Of a stretch of 49,460 nucleotides of DNA, positions 41,325 to 49,460 are shown in pieces (within the stretch, counting starts at the first letter, position 1; each line of letters starts with the position of its first letter). Where the stretch lies: positions 1 through 49,460 of the forward strand of contig JAHHQS010000007.1 in assembly GCA_020026285.1 (NCBI GenBank), read 5' to 3'. Under the pieces are notes generated by a model, which was given only the letters and a program-made list of their open reading frames with translations, was not told where the DNA came from and made no database searches. Source of the DNA: Parabacteroides sp. (GTDB lineage Bacteria; Bacteroidota; Bacteroidia; Bacteroidales; Tannerellaceae). A program made the translations under genes and the position numbers.

Positions 41325-43688
41325 ATGAAGGACTTCTTACGATATATTATATATATAACCGCCAACATACTTTTATTCAGTGGCTGTAGTTCGACTAAGT
41401 TTGTTCCAGAAAACGATTATTTGTTAGATAAAGTTGAAATCATAACAGACAACAAGGATTTTAAATCTTCTGAATTAAAAGACTATTTGCAACAACGTCC
41501 AAACTTTAAAGTCTTCGGATTAATGAAATGGCAGCTATATCTATATAACTGGTCTGGGAAAAATGAAAAGAACTGGATTAACAAACAGTTACGACGAATG
41601 GGCGAAGCTCCGGTTGTCTTAGATACCCTTCTGATTGAAGAATCTGAAAAAGAGCTGAAACGTTTCCTATTGAATAAAGGCTATATGCATGCGGAGGTCA
41701 CACACAATGTAGATACCAGCAAACATAAAAAGGCAACTGTAACTTATCATATTAAAACAGGGGCCCCTTATAGAATAAGGAATTATAATATGAGGTTGGC
41801 AGATACACATTTAGACAGTATTGCTAAAATAAAACCTCAAAAGCATTCCTGGCTTTCAACAGCCTTTCGCCCTGTTACTGAAGATTACAACTCTTTGGTA
41901 AAAGATAGTGCCTTGTTCGACCGTGATGTTTTAGATATGGAACGTAACAGACTTACCAAGATATTTAGAGAACATGGTTATTATGGATTTAATAAGGATT
42001 ATCTGACCTATCTGGCTGATAGTTCTTTCAACCAAAATGTGGTTGATTTGGAGATGTACTTAAAACCTTTTAGAAAATCAGATAAAAATGGGAAAATGGT
42101 TGAATCAAAACATAAGCCATATTATCTGAATAAAATTACGATTCTGGCTAATTACGATCCGTTACAACCAAAGAGTTATAATGAATCTCTGTTGACGGAT
42201 ACTATAACAGTAGATAATATAGACATTGTTTATAGAAAGAATCAACGATTCATCCGTCCTTCTATTCTCGCCAGATCTGTCTATTTAAATCCAAACCAAA
42301 AATATAGTGAGAAAGAAGTGGAACAGACATATTCTTCTTTTACCAGATTCAGTGCGTTAAAAAACACAAATCTTATTTTCGATGATTTTGAAGAAAATGA
42401 CACGCTGAAATTAAATTGTATTATTCAAACAAGTCCAAGTAAAACCCAAGGATTTGGTATTGATATAGAAGGAACAAACTCTGCCGGAGATTTAGGTTTC
42501 GCTTCCAGTTTAAACTATCAGCACCGAAACCTGTTTAAAGGATCAGAGAATTTTACTGCTAAAATCAGAGGCGCTTATGAATCATTGGGCTCTCACGATA
42601 ATAGTATTGGCAATTATTGGGAAATCGGAGCTGAAACTGGCATTACCTTCCCTCGATTTTTATTTCCTTTTGTCAATAAGAATGTAGCTAAACGTTTAAA
42701 AGCAACTACTGAATTTAAAGCCAGCTATAGTTTCCAGACTAGACCGGAATATCAAAGGGCTATTCTTTCCGGTGGATGGAATTACATCTGGCAGGATAGA
42801 AATAATACGCAGGCACGACATATCTTTAAAATGATTGATATCAATTATGTTCATTTGCCTAAGATGGATAAAGCATTTGCTGACAGTCTTCCTGAATCAA
42901 CCCGTCTGTATAATTTCACAGACCAGTTTATTTTAGGAACAGGTTATACATATGCTTTCAGTAATTATACACCTCAAAACAAGTTTCGTAACACTCATTC
43001 ATTACGTTTCTCTTTTGAAATGGCAGGAAATCTTCTTTATGGAATTTCTAAACTGACTAAACAAGGAAAGAACAAAGATGGTATGTACGAATTGTTTGGT
43101 ATCCCCTATTCTCAGTTTACCAAAGTAGATTTTGACTTCAGTAAAAGCATGGCTATTGATTACAAAAACAAAGTTGCATATCATATTGGTGTAGGAGTTG
43201 GCTATCCTTTTGGAAATACCAAAAAGCTTCCATTCGAACGAAGTTACTTCTCAGGAGGAGCGAACAGTGTAAGAGGATGGTCTGTCAGATCATTAGGTCC
43301 AGGAAGTATGGGATTGGAATATGCCAATACTTTTGCCGATCAGATTGGTGATATTCGTCTTGATTTAAATTTGGAATACAGAACTAAATTATTCTGGAAA
43401 TTCGAATTGGCTGCTTATATAGATGCAGGTAATATCTGGCTTTTCCATTCTGATCCATCCCACCCAAATGGAAATTTTGATTTTTCTCGTTTCTATAAAG
43501 AAATAGCTGTTTCTTATGGGTTAGGTATCCGTCTGGATTTCGATTTCTTCCTGCTTCGTTTTGATACTGGTATGAAGGCATACGATCCTCAACAAAGAGG
43601 CTCGGACAGATGGGCTATTAAAAATCCCAATTTCAGAACCCACAATGGAAATTTCGCCTGGCACTTTGCCGTTGGTTATCCTTTCTAA
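41325..43688 (+). CDS. tamL: TamL, lipoprotein BamA/TamA-superfamily outer-membrane protein
   Basis: The product has 787 residues. A lipoprotein signal ends LFSGC, then STKFVPENDYLLDKVEI begins the POTRA region (residues of about 25-330), followed by a 16-stranded Omp85 beta-barrel. The superfamily motif VRGW is in FSGGANSVRGWSVRSLGPG; the protein ends in FAWHFAVGYPF with the C-terminal Phe recognised by the Bam machinery. The lipidated form of TamA found in Bacteroidetes is called TamL and works with TamB, here encoded at 24045-28526. It is a single-gene unit with its own promoter, divergent from the methyltransferase gene. Confidence 0.9.
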   Translation: MKDFLRYIIYITANILLFSGCSSTKFVPENDYLLDKVEIITDNKDFKSSELKDYLQQRPNFKVFGLMKWQLYLYNWSGKNEKNWINKQLRRMGEAPVVLDTLLIEESEKELKRFLLNKGYMHAEVTHNVDTSKHKKATVTYHIKTGAPYRIRNYNMRLADTHLDSIAKIKPQKHSWLSTAFRPVTEDYNSLVKDSALFDRDVLDMERNRLTKIFREHGYYGFNKDYLTYLADSSFNQNVVDLEMYLKPFRKSDKNGKMVESKHKPYYLNKITILANYDPLQPKSYNESLLTDTITVDNIDIVYRKNQRFIRPSILARSVYLNPNQKYSEKEVEQTYSSFTRFSALKNTNLIFDDFEENDTLKLNCIIQTSPSKTQGFGIDIEGTNSAGDLGFASSLNYQHRNLFKGSENFTAKIRGAYESLGSHDNSIGNYWEIGAETGITFPRFLFPFVNKNVAKRLKATTEFKASYSFQTRPEYQRAILSGGWNYIWQDRNNTQARHIFKMIDINYVHLPKMDKAFADSLPESTRLYNFTDQFILGTGYTYAFSNYTPQNKFRNTHSLRFSFEMAGNLLYGISKLTKQGKNKDGMYELFGIPYSQFTKVDFDFSKSMAIDYKNKVAYHIGVGVGYPFGNTKKLPFERSYFSGGANSVRGWSVRSLGPGSMGLEYANTFADQIGDIRLDLNLEYRTKLFWKFELAAYIDAGNIWLFHSDPSHPNGNFDFSRFYKEIAVSYGLGIRLDFDFFLLRFDTGMKAYDPQQRGSDRWAIKNPNFRTHNGNFAWHFAVGYPF

Positions 43689-43774
43689 GAAATTATATAA
43701 AATTACAGTTTGAACCTCCTGTCTTTTTTCAAGAAAAGGTACTTCATATATTTGGAAGAATAATTCAAATATAA

Positions 43775-43782
43775 TATATTTG
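43775..43782 (+). promoter_or_regulatory. GH3 gene promoter, -7 element
   Basis: TATATTTG matches TAnnTTTG. It overlaps an in-frame TTG at 43780, ruling that codon out, and supports ATG 43825. Confidence 0.75.
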
Positions 43783-43824
43783 TACGTAAATACTTTATGT
43801 ACCAGATACAAATATAATAAAAAA

Positions 43825-46407
43825 ATGAATATTAAACACTTAACAATGGCTGCCATCACAATTATGGCAGTTTCTTCTTGTTCAGAAAACAAGAAGGAAT
43901 ATCCATTCAGAAATCCAGATCTTCCTATAGAAGAACGCGTCGAAGACTTACTTGGAAGATTGACTCCTGAAGAAAAAGTAGGACAAATGATGAATACGAC
44001 TCCTGCTATTGCACGTTTAGGAATACCTGAATATGATTGGTGGAATGAAGCTTTACATGGTGTCGCCCGTGCAGGAAAAGCAACAGTCTTTCCTCAAGCA
44101 ATTGCTTTAGCCGCAACTTTTGATGATAATGCAGTTCATGAAACTTTTGATATTGTCAGTGATGAAGCACGTGCTAAATATCACCAATACCAAAGAGACA
44201 AAGAATATGACCGCTACAAAGGATTAACTTTCTGGACTCCTAATATTAATATTTTTAGAGATCCAAGATGGGGGCGCGGAATGGAAACTTATGGTGAAGA
44301 TCCTTATCTAACTTCGCGCATGGGACTTGCTGTTGTAAAAGGTCTTCAAGGTAACGATCCTAAATATTTTAAATCTCATGCTTGTGCTAAGCATTATGCA
44401 GTACATAGTGGACCAGAATGGAACAGACACCAGTATAATGCAGAAGTTTCTCCTAGAGATTTATGGACAACTTATCTTCCTGCTTTTGAAACTTTAGTAA
44501 AAGAAGGTAAGGTTCAAGAAGTAATGTGTGCTTACAATCGTTTTGAAGGTCAGCCTTGTTGTGGTAGTGACAAACTGCTGATTGATATTCTTCGTAATTC
44601 CTGGAATTATGATGAAATCATTCTTTCAGATTGTGGAGCGATCGACGATTTTTGGAGAGAAGGTAGACACGAAACCCATGATAGTCCAGAAAGTGCTTCT
44701 TCTGATGCAGTACTACATGGAACAGACTTGGAATGTGGTGGATCTTATCAAGGTTTGATTAAAGCATTGAAAGAAGGAAAAATCAAAGAATCTCAATTAG
44801 ATGTATCACTTCGCCGTTTGATCAGATCACGTATCGAATTAGGTATGTTCGATCCTGACGAACGTGTACCATTTTCAAAAATACCTTATAGTGTAGTCAG
44901 TAGTAAAAAACATGCTGACAAAGCATTGGATATGGCTCGTCAAAGTATGGTTCTTTTAAAGAACAAGAATAATACACTTCCTCTCAAGAAGAATTTGAAG
45001 AAAATTGCTATTGTTGGTCCAAATGCGAATGACTCAACTATGTTATGGGCTAATTATAATGGTTTCCCTACTCATACAGTAACTATTCTTGAAGGTATTA
45101 AAAATAAGATTCCTGATGCAGAAGTTGTTTATACTTTGGGATGTAATCACACAAATGACTATCTGCTCAAAGAATTAGCACAATGTATCACTTCGGATAA
45201 AGGAGAAGGATTTAAATCAGAATTCTTTAACAATCCAGAACTCAAAGGAGAACCTGTACATTCAGGTTTAAACAAAGATATCCATTTCACTACAGGAGGA
45301 AATACTCAATTTGCACCAAATGTTAATCTAAAGAATTTCTCAGCAAGATTCGTTGGCGAATTTACATCTCCCGTAACTGGTGAAGTCGAATTTAATCTTG
45401 AAGGTGATGATAACTATAAATTATTTATTGGTGACAATAAAGTTATTGAAGGAAATGTTGATAAGAAAACTTATATCTTAAAAGCTAACAAAGGACAAAA
45501 ATATCCGGTTAAGATTGAATATAATCAGCTTGAAGGTGATGCCCACCTGAATCTGGTAATTGGTATCCGCGAGAAAATAAACTATACTGCAACTGCTAAT
45601 CAAGTAAAAGATGCAGATGCTATTATCTTTGTCGGAGGTCTTTCTCCAAGACTTGAAGGTGAAGAAATGCCGGTTAAAGTAGAAGGATTTAGAAGTGGAG
45701 ACCGTTTGAATATTGAAATTCCTAAGGTTCAAAAAGAAATGGTTAAAGCTTTAAAAGCTACAGGTAAACCTGTCATCTACGTTCTTTGTACAGGTAGTGC
45801 TTTAGCTTTGAACTGGGAAGATGAAAATTTGGATGCTATTCTGAACGCCTGGTATGGTGGTCAGGAAGCAGGTACAGCTGTTGCTGATATTTTGTTCGGT
45901 GATTATAATCCTGGAGGACGTCTTCCTATTACATTCTACAAATCTGCAGATCAGCTACCAGATTTTGAAGATTACAGCATGAAAGGACGTACTTACAGAT
46001 ATATGACTGAAACTCCTCTTTATCCATTTGGATATGGTTTAAGTTATACAACATTCGATTATAAGAATGCTAAATTATCAAAAGGAACTATAGGTAAAGA
46101 TGAATCTGTAACAGTTACATTAGACATCCAAAACACAGGTAAAACCGATGGTGATGAAGTTGCTCAGATCTATATCAAGAATCCTAACGACCCTAAAGGT
46201 CCTCTTAAGAGCTTGAAAGGTTTCAAACGAGTTCATGTAAAAGCAGGAGCCAGTGAATCTGTTAGTTTTGAATTAGAACCAAAAGCATTCTGGTCATTTA
46301 ACGACGAAACTCAGACAATGGAAGTTCGTCCTGGAAAATATCAGGTTCTTTATGGAAAATCTTCAGCAGATAAAGATTTGAAAACTTTAGACCTTACCAT
46401 TAAATAA
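43825..46407 (+). CDS. GH3 family beta-glycosidase with PA14 domain, lipoprotein
   Basis: From ATG 43825 the product has 860 residues with a lipoprotein signal ending VSSC. Layout: GH3 N-terminal TIM barrel (DWWNEALHGVARAG, FWTPNINIFRDPRWGRGMETYGEDPYL, catalytic nucleophile Asp269 in ILSDCGAID), GH3 C-terminal alpha/beta sandwich interrupted by a PA14 carbohydrate-binding domain at about residues 460-590, then a fibronectin III-like domain at the end. GWxGExxGTAxA-like WYGGQEAGTAVADILFGDYNPGGRLP is the usual C-terminal signature. The architecture fits beta-xylosidase or beta-glucosidase activity on plant polysaccharide; which is not decided. A strong terminator follows. Confidence 0.95.
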   Translation: MNIKHLTMAAITIMAVSSCSENKKEYPFRNPDLPIEERVEDLLGRLTPEEKVGQMMNTTPAIARLGIPEYDWWNEALHGVARAGKATVFPQAIALAATFDDNAVHETFDIVSDEARAKYHQYQRDKEYDRYKGLTFWTPNINIFRDPRWGRGMETYGEDPYLTSRMGLAVVKGLQGNDPKYFKSHACAKHYAVHSGPEWNRHQYNAEVSPRDLWTTYLPAFETLVKEGKVQEVMCAYNRFEGQPCCGSDKLLIDILRNSWNYDEIILSDCGAIDDFWREGRHETHDSPESASSDAVLHGTDLECGGSYQGLIKALKEGKIKESQLDVSLRRLIRSRIELGMFDPDERVPFSKIPYSVVSSKKHADKALDMARQSMVLLKNKNNTLPLKKNLKKIAIVGPNANDSTMLWANYNGFPTHTVTILEGIKNKIPDAEVVYTLGCNHTNDYLLKELAQCITSDKGEGFKSEFFNNPELKGEPVHSGLNKDIHFTTGGNTQFAPNVNLKNFSARFVGEFTSPVTGEVEFNLEGDDNYKLFIGDNKVIEGNVDKKTYILKANKGQKYPVKIEYNQLEGDAHLNLVIGIREKINYTATANQVKDADAIIFVGGLSPRLEGEEMPVKVEGFRSGDRLNIEIPKVQKEMVKALKATGKPVIYVLCTGSALALNWEDENLDAILNAWYGGQEAGTAVADILFGDYNPGGRLPITFYKSADQLPDFEDYSMKGRTYRYMTETPLYPFGYGLSYTTFDYKNAKLSKGTIGKDESVTVTLDIQNTGKTDGDEVAQIYIKNPNDPKGPLKSLKGFKRVHVKAGASESVSFELEPKAFWSFNDETQTMEVRPGKYQVLYGKSSADKDLKTLDLTIK

Positions 46408-46431
46408 GTAAGATTAGTAAATAGATTGTTG

Positions 46432-46465
46432 GCAAAAAGAGGGTTTATTTAAATCCTCTTTTTGC
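46432..46465 (+). terminator. GH3 gene terminator
   Basis: GCAAAAAGAGG and CCTCTTTTTGC form a perfect 11-bp stem with a 12-nt loop, 24 bp after the stop, followed by five Ts. Confidence 0.9.
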
Positions 46466-46580
46466 TTTTTATAAGGCATACATATCAAAAACCAAAATCT
46501 TTATATCATTTTTACAATATGCCATTCTATTATTTTTATTTATTTTGTAGATACTAATATTTGTAAAAGACACATACGTT

Positions 46581-49352
46581 ATGAAGAAAATCAAATTAAC
46601 AAGTTTCTTACTATTCATTTTAATTAATCTTTCGCAAGCTCTTCCACTGAAAGTCGTTAATTTAACCTGTGAAGAGAACACCAATCCTTTAGGTGTAGAC
46701 AAAGAAAATCCGCTTTTAAGCTGGCAACTGGATTCGAATGAAAAGAATCAATACCAAAAAGCTTATGAAATCATGGTTTCGACTGATGCACAAAAGCTTT
46801 TACAGGGCAAGGCTCTTGTCTGGAAAAGTGGGTATGTAAAAAGTGATGAAAGTCTGTTCATCCCATATTCGGGAAGAAAGTTGAAACCTTTTACCAGATA
46901 TTACTGGAAAGTCAGAGCGTATAATCAGAATAACGAAGTTTCTGAATGGAGCGATATTGCCTGGTGGGAAACATCCATGTTAAAAGCGGAGGACTGGAAA
47001 GCAGAATGGATTTTCGATGGAAGTAAAGCTCCGGAAAATGAAGATGATTTTTATAAAGACAATCCGGCACCTCAATTCCGTAAGACTTTTAATGTAGATC
47101 AGAAGATAAAAAGTGCCAGATTATATATTGCAGGAATTGGTTATTATGAAGCAAGTCTGAATGGTGAAAAAATTGGAGACCATGTTTTGGATCCTGGATG
47201 GACTAATTATGATAAGGAAATTCTCTATAGTACATACGACGTCACTAAACAACTGAAAAGTGGCAACAATTGTATTGGTGTTATTCTTGGTAATGGATTC
47301 TATAACCCACAGCCAATGCCAATCTTTAAAAGACTTCGTGACTTTCTGACTATTGGACAACCTTGTCTGAAAGCTCAATTATTAATTACTTATCAGAACG
47401 GAAAACAGGAAACCATCTATACGGATGAAAGCTGGAAATTCAATTATGGCCCTATCATTCGTAATAACGTTTATTTCGGAGAACGCTATGACGCCCGAGA
47501 AGAATTAACAGGATGGAATACTACTGAATACAATGACAATAACTGGAAACAGGCAATTTTAGTTGTAAATCCTCCTAAAGGTGTTTTAAGAACACAGATG
47601 CAACCTCCTATCCGTATACGTGAGGTGATTCATCCTAAAAGAATGACCGAAACCCGAAGAGGTGAATTCGTTATCGATATGGGGCAGAACTTTGCCGGAG
47701 TTGCCAGAATCAAAGTAAAAGGTCCGAAGGGAACCAGAATCACTCTTCGCTATGGTGAAGATGTTTATTCTGATGGAAGTTTGAATGTTATGACTTCTGT
47801 TGCCGGACAACATAAAACGGTCTGGAATGCTAATCAGGAAAAACCGGGAGCGCCTCAAACAGCCTGGCAGGAAGATTCTTATGTTTTAAAAGGTGAAGGA
47901 GATGAAATATGGTCTCCTCGTTTTACCTTCCATGGATTCAGATATGTAGAAATCACCGGCTGGCCTGGCAGACCAACCTTGGATAATATTGAAGGATTAC
48001 GTCTTTGCTCTGATTTGGAACCTACCGGAGATTTCTCCAGTTCAAACGAACTATTGAACAAACTTCACAAAATGATCGATTATACTTTCTTGAGTAATGT
48101 ATTCAGTGTTGAATCTGATTGTCCGGCTCGGGAAAAATTCGGATATGGTGGAGATATTGTAGGAGTTTCTCGTACATATTGCTACTTCTATAACATGCGT
48201 AATTTCTATACAAAGGCAATTCGCGACTTTGGTAACGACCAACGTCCTTCTGGAGGTTTCACTGAAACTGCTCCGTATAATGGTATTGGTGATTTTGGTA
48301 CAGGTGCAAAAGGTGTAGGTCCTATCGGATGGCAATTGGCTTTCGGATTTTTACAGAAACAGCTTTATGATTATTATGGTGATAAACGTATTGTTACCGA
48401 CTATTATCCATTATTAAAAAAACAAGTAGAATATCTTACTTCCGAATCAAAAGATTTCATTATCGACCGCTGTATCAACGATCACGAAAGTCTGGACAAA
48501 AGAATTCCCGCTTTGTTTGCAACAGCACATTTCTACCATCATGCTATTCTTATCAGAGAATTCGCTCAGATCTGTAATCTGAAAAACGATTTTCAGAAGT
48601 ATGACCAACTTGCTAAAAACATCAAAAATGCCTTTATCAAGAATTTTGTAAATACTCAAAACGGATGTATTGGTAATCGTACACCAGCGGAACAGGCATT
48701 TGGTATTTTCTACGGACTTATTCCTGATGGATTAAAAGATAAAGTAATCGAACAACTTTATGCTTCCATAGCCGAACGAGATTATCATATCACTTCAGGT
48801 ATATTCGGAACTCCTGTCCTGCTTACTGTATTAAGTGACTTGAACAGAAATGACATCGCTTATAAAATTGTTACACAAAAGGATTTTCCAGGCTGGGGAC
48901 ATATGATCAATTCAGGCGCTACAACAATTTGGGAAACCTGGAAATATTCTGATAATACTTATTCTCAAAACCATCCGATGTTTGGAAGTGTCGGTGAATG
49001 GATGTATCAGTCATTAGGAGGTATCAAATCTGGAGCTCCCGGATTTAAGGAAATTATCATCAAGCCTCAGCCTGCTAAAGATTTGAAATGGACAAAATGT
49101 TCTTACAATTCTGTCAGAGGAAAGATTGTCAGCAACTGGAAAGTGGAAAATGGCGTTTATAAACTTTCTGTCACAATTCCAGCTAATACGAAAGCCAAAG
49201 TTTATATTCCATCCTCTAGTAACCAGATCAAAGAAAATGGAAAATCAGTTTCGCAAGATTCTAATATCAAAGTGATGGGTGAAACTGATGGTTTCTGTTG
49301 TCTGGAAGTTGCATCAGGTACATATAACTTTGAAAGCAAGATTTCTAACTAA
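46581..49352 (+). CDS. GH78 family alpha-L-rhamnosidase
   Basis: The product has 923 residues with a signal peptide ending LSQALP. Layout: fibronectin-like N-terminal domain (NPLLSWQL, YYWKVRAYNQNNEVSEWSD), rhamnosidase N domain (AEWIFDGS, ARLYIAGIGYYEASLNGEKIGD, LDPGWTNYDKEILYSTYDVT), a middle beta domain (VIDMGQNFAGVARIKV) and the (alpha/alpha)6 catalytic domain. DCPAREKFGYGGD carries Asp513 and Glu518, expected to act with the inverting base Glu785 in GATTIWETWK. It removes terminal alpha-L-rhamnose from pectin or glycosides, in the periplasm or at the surface. It lies 173 bp after the GH3 gene, past a terminator, so it has its own unit; its promoter is not a clear consensus. Confidence 0.96.
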   Translation: MKKIKLTSFLLFILINLSQALPLKVVNLTCEENTNPLGVDKENPLLSWQLDSNEKNQYQKAYEIMVSTDAQKLLQGKALVWKSGYVKSDESLFIPYSGRKLKPFTRYYWKVRAYNQNNEVSEWSDIAWWETSMLKAEDWKAEWIFDGSKAPENEDDFYKDNPAPQFRKTFNVDQKIKSARLYIAGIGYYEASLNGEKIGDHVLDPGWTNYDKEILYSTYDVTKQLKSGNNCIGVILGNGFYNPQPMPIFKRLRDFLTIGQPCLKAQLLITYQNGKQETIYTDESWKFNYGPIIRNNVYFGERYDAREELTGWNTTEYNDNNWKQAILVVNPPKGVLRTQMQPPIRIREVIHPKRMTETRRGEFVIDMGQNFAGVARIKVKGPKGTRITLRYGEDVYSDGSLNVMTSVAGQHKTVWNANQEKPGAPQTAWQEDSYVLKGEGDEIWSPRFTFHGFRYVEITGWPGRPTLDNIEGLRLCSDLEPTGDFSSSNELLNKLHKMIDYTFLSNVFSVESDCPAREKFGYGGDIVGVSRTYCYFYNMRNFYTKAIRDFGNDQRPSGGFTETAPYNGIGDFGTGAKGVGPIGWQLAFGFLQKQLYDYYGDKRIVTDYYPLLKKQVEYLTSESKDFIIDRCINDHESLDKRIPALFATAHFYHHAILIREFAQICNLKNDFQKYDQLAKNIKNAFIKNFVNTQNGCIGNRTPAEQAFGIFYGLIPDGLKDKVIEQLYASIAERDYHITSGIFGTPVLLTVLSDLNRNDIAYKIVTQKDFPGWGHMINSGATTIWETWKYSDNTYSQNHPMFGSVGEWMYQSLGGIKSGAPGFKEIIIKPQPAKDLKWTKCSYNSVRGKIVSNWKVENGVYKLSVTIPANTKAKVYIPSSSNQIKENGKSVSQDSNIKVMGETDGFCCLEVASGTYNFESKISN

Positions 49353-49392
49353 TTAATATTCAGAACAAAATATTCATAGAAACATGTAGACA

Positions 49393-49460
49393 AAAAGGTC
49401 AAAGCTTTTTGTGAAAAGGTCAAAGCTTTTAAAAAAAAGGCCAAAGCTTTTCTACAAACG
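49393..49460. repeat. 21-nt tandem array C (runs off the window)
   Basis: Units start at 49393, 49414, 49435 and 49456, exactly 21 nt apart. The first two contain AAAAGGTCAAAGCTTTT and the third AAAAGGCCAAAGCTTTT; the remaining 4 bases of each unit vary (TGTG, AAAA, CTAC). The fourth unit is cut by the window end. The core is the exact reverse complement of the motif in array A at 14051-14134. The array begins 41 bp after the GH78 stop codon. Confidence 0.9.

Noticed and set aside
43700..43740. Possible terminator after tamL (ACCT...AGGT around a T/A-rich centre)
   Set aside because: Only four strong pairs with a long loop; weaker than the other terminators in the window.

Overview
The window is AT-rich chromosomal DNA from a member of the Bacteroidales, close to Bacteroides, Phocaeicola or Parabacteroides. 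The evidence is the repeated use of the Bacteroidetes -7 promoter element TAnnTTTG, weak Shine-Dalgarno sequences, families typical of the phylum (DUF4369-TlpA lipoprotein, DUF4296, DUF4153, DUF4838, GH92, lipoprotein-type TamL, degenerate TraR/DksA protein) and an IleRS of the eukaryote-like long type. There is no rRNA, tRNA, transposase, phage gene or CRISPR array. It reads as ordinary core genome mixed with glycan-degradation genes, and the less expected signals lie in the intergenic regions.

Layout: 0.1-6.2 kb is a plus-strand run (EFR1-type ferredoxin, TlpA-like lipoprotein, RlpA-like protein, patatin-like lipase, pyruvate phosphate dikinase). 6.3-9.9 kb is minus strand (SIMPL-domain protein, DUF4153 membrane protein, Hsp20), with a candidate standalone small RNA at about 9.2 kb. 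10.2-13.9 kb holds a two-gene plus-strand unit: a secreted fusion of a C26 glutamine amidotransferase-like hydrolase with an M19 dipeptidase, then a DUF4838 lipoprotein. 14.2-18.6 kb is minus strand (Na+/Ca2+ exchanger, GH92 alpha-mannosidase, TatC, TatA). 18.7-22.1 kb is fabD-recR-GT2-GNAT. 22.1-28.6 kb is minus strand (YqgE, a predicted outer-membrane barrel, TamB). 28.7-30.2 kb is tsaD-cinA. 30.6-34.2 kb is minus strand (M28 peptidase, an unannotated 47-codon gene with a structured transcript, HAD phosphatase, EamA transporter), with a second candidate small RNA at 33.1-33.2 kb. 34.6-40.5 kb is ileS, TraR/DksA-like, lspA, DUF4296 lipoprotein and a small unknown protein. 40.5-49.4 kb is a TrmH-family methyltransferase, TamL, GH3 and GH78.

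How the parts fit: TamB (inner membrane/periplasm) and TamL (outer-membrane lipoprotein of the BamA superfamily) are probably partners although 12.8 kb apart. LspA sits beside a lipoprotein gene and would process the many lipoproteins here. GH92, GH3, GH78 and DUF4838 are secreted glycan-degrading enzymes outside any SusC/SusD locus in view. TatA and TatC form the twin-arginine translocase.

The observations most worth pursuing are: (1) three intergenic arrays of 21- or 22-nt tandem units, two of them the same family in opposite orientation, all placed downstream of gene ends; (2) two dispersed promoter-leader-hairpin modules sharing a leader motif and a GTGA loop with no gene behind them; (3) a 47-codon gene with a strong promoter, a 5' hairpin and a 3' region of four successive hairpins; (4) an IleRS whose HIGH motif reads GIHH, a first/third residue swap I associate with extreme mupirocin resistance; and (5) the C26-M19 fusion hydrolase.
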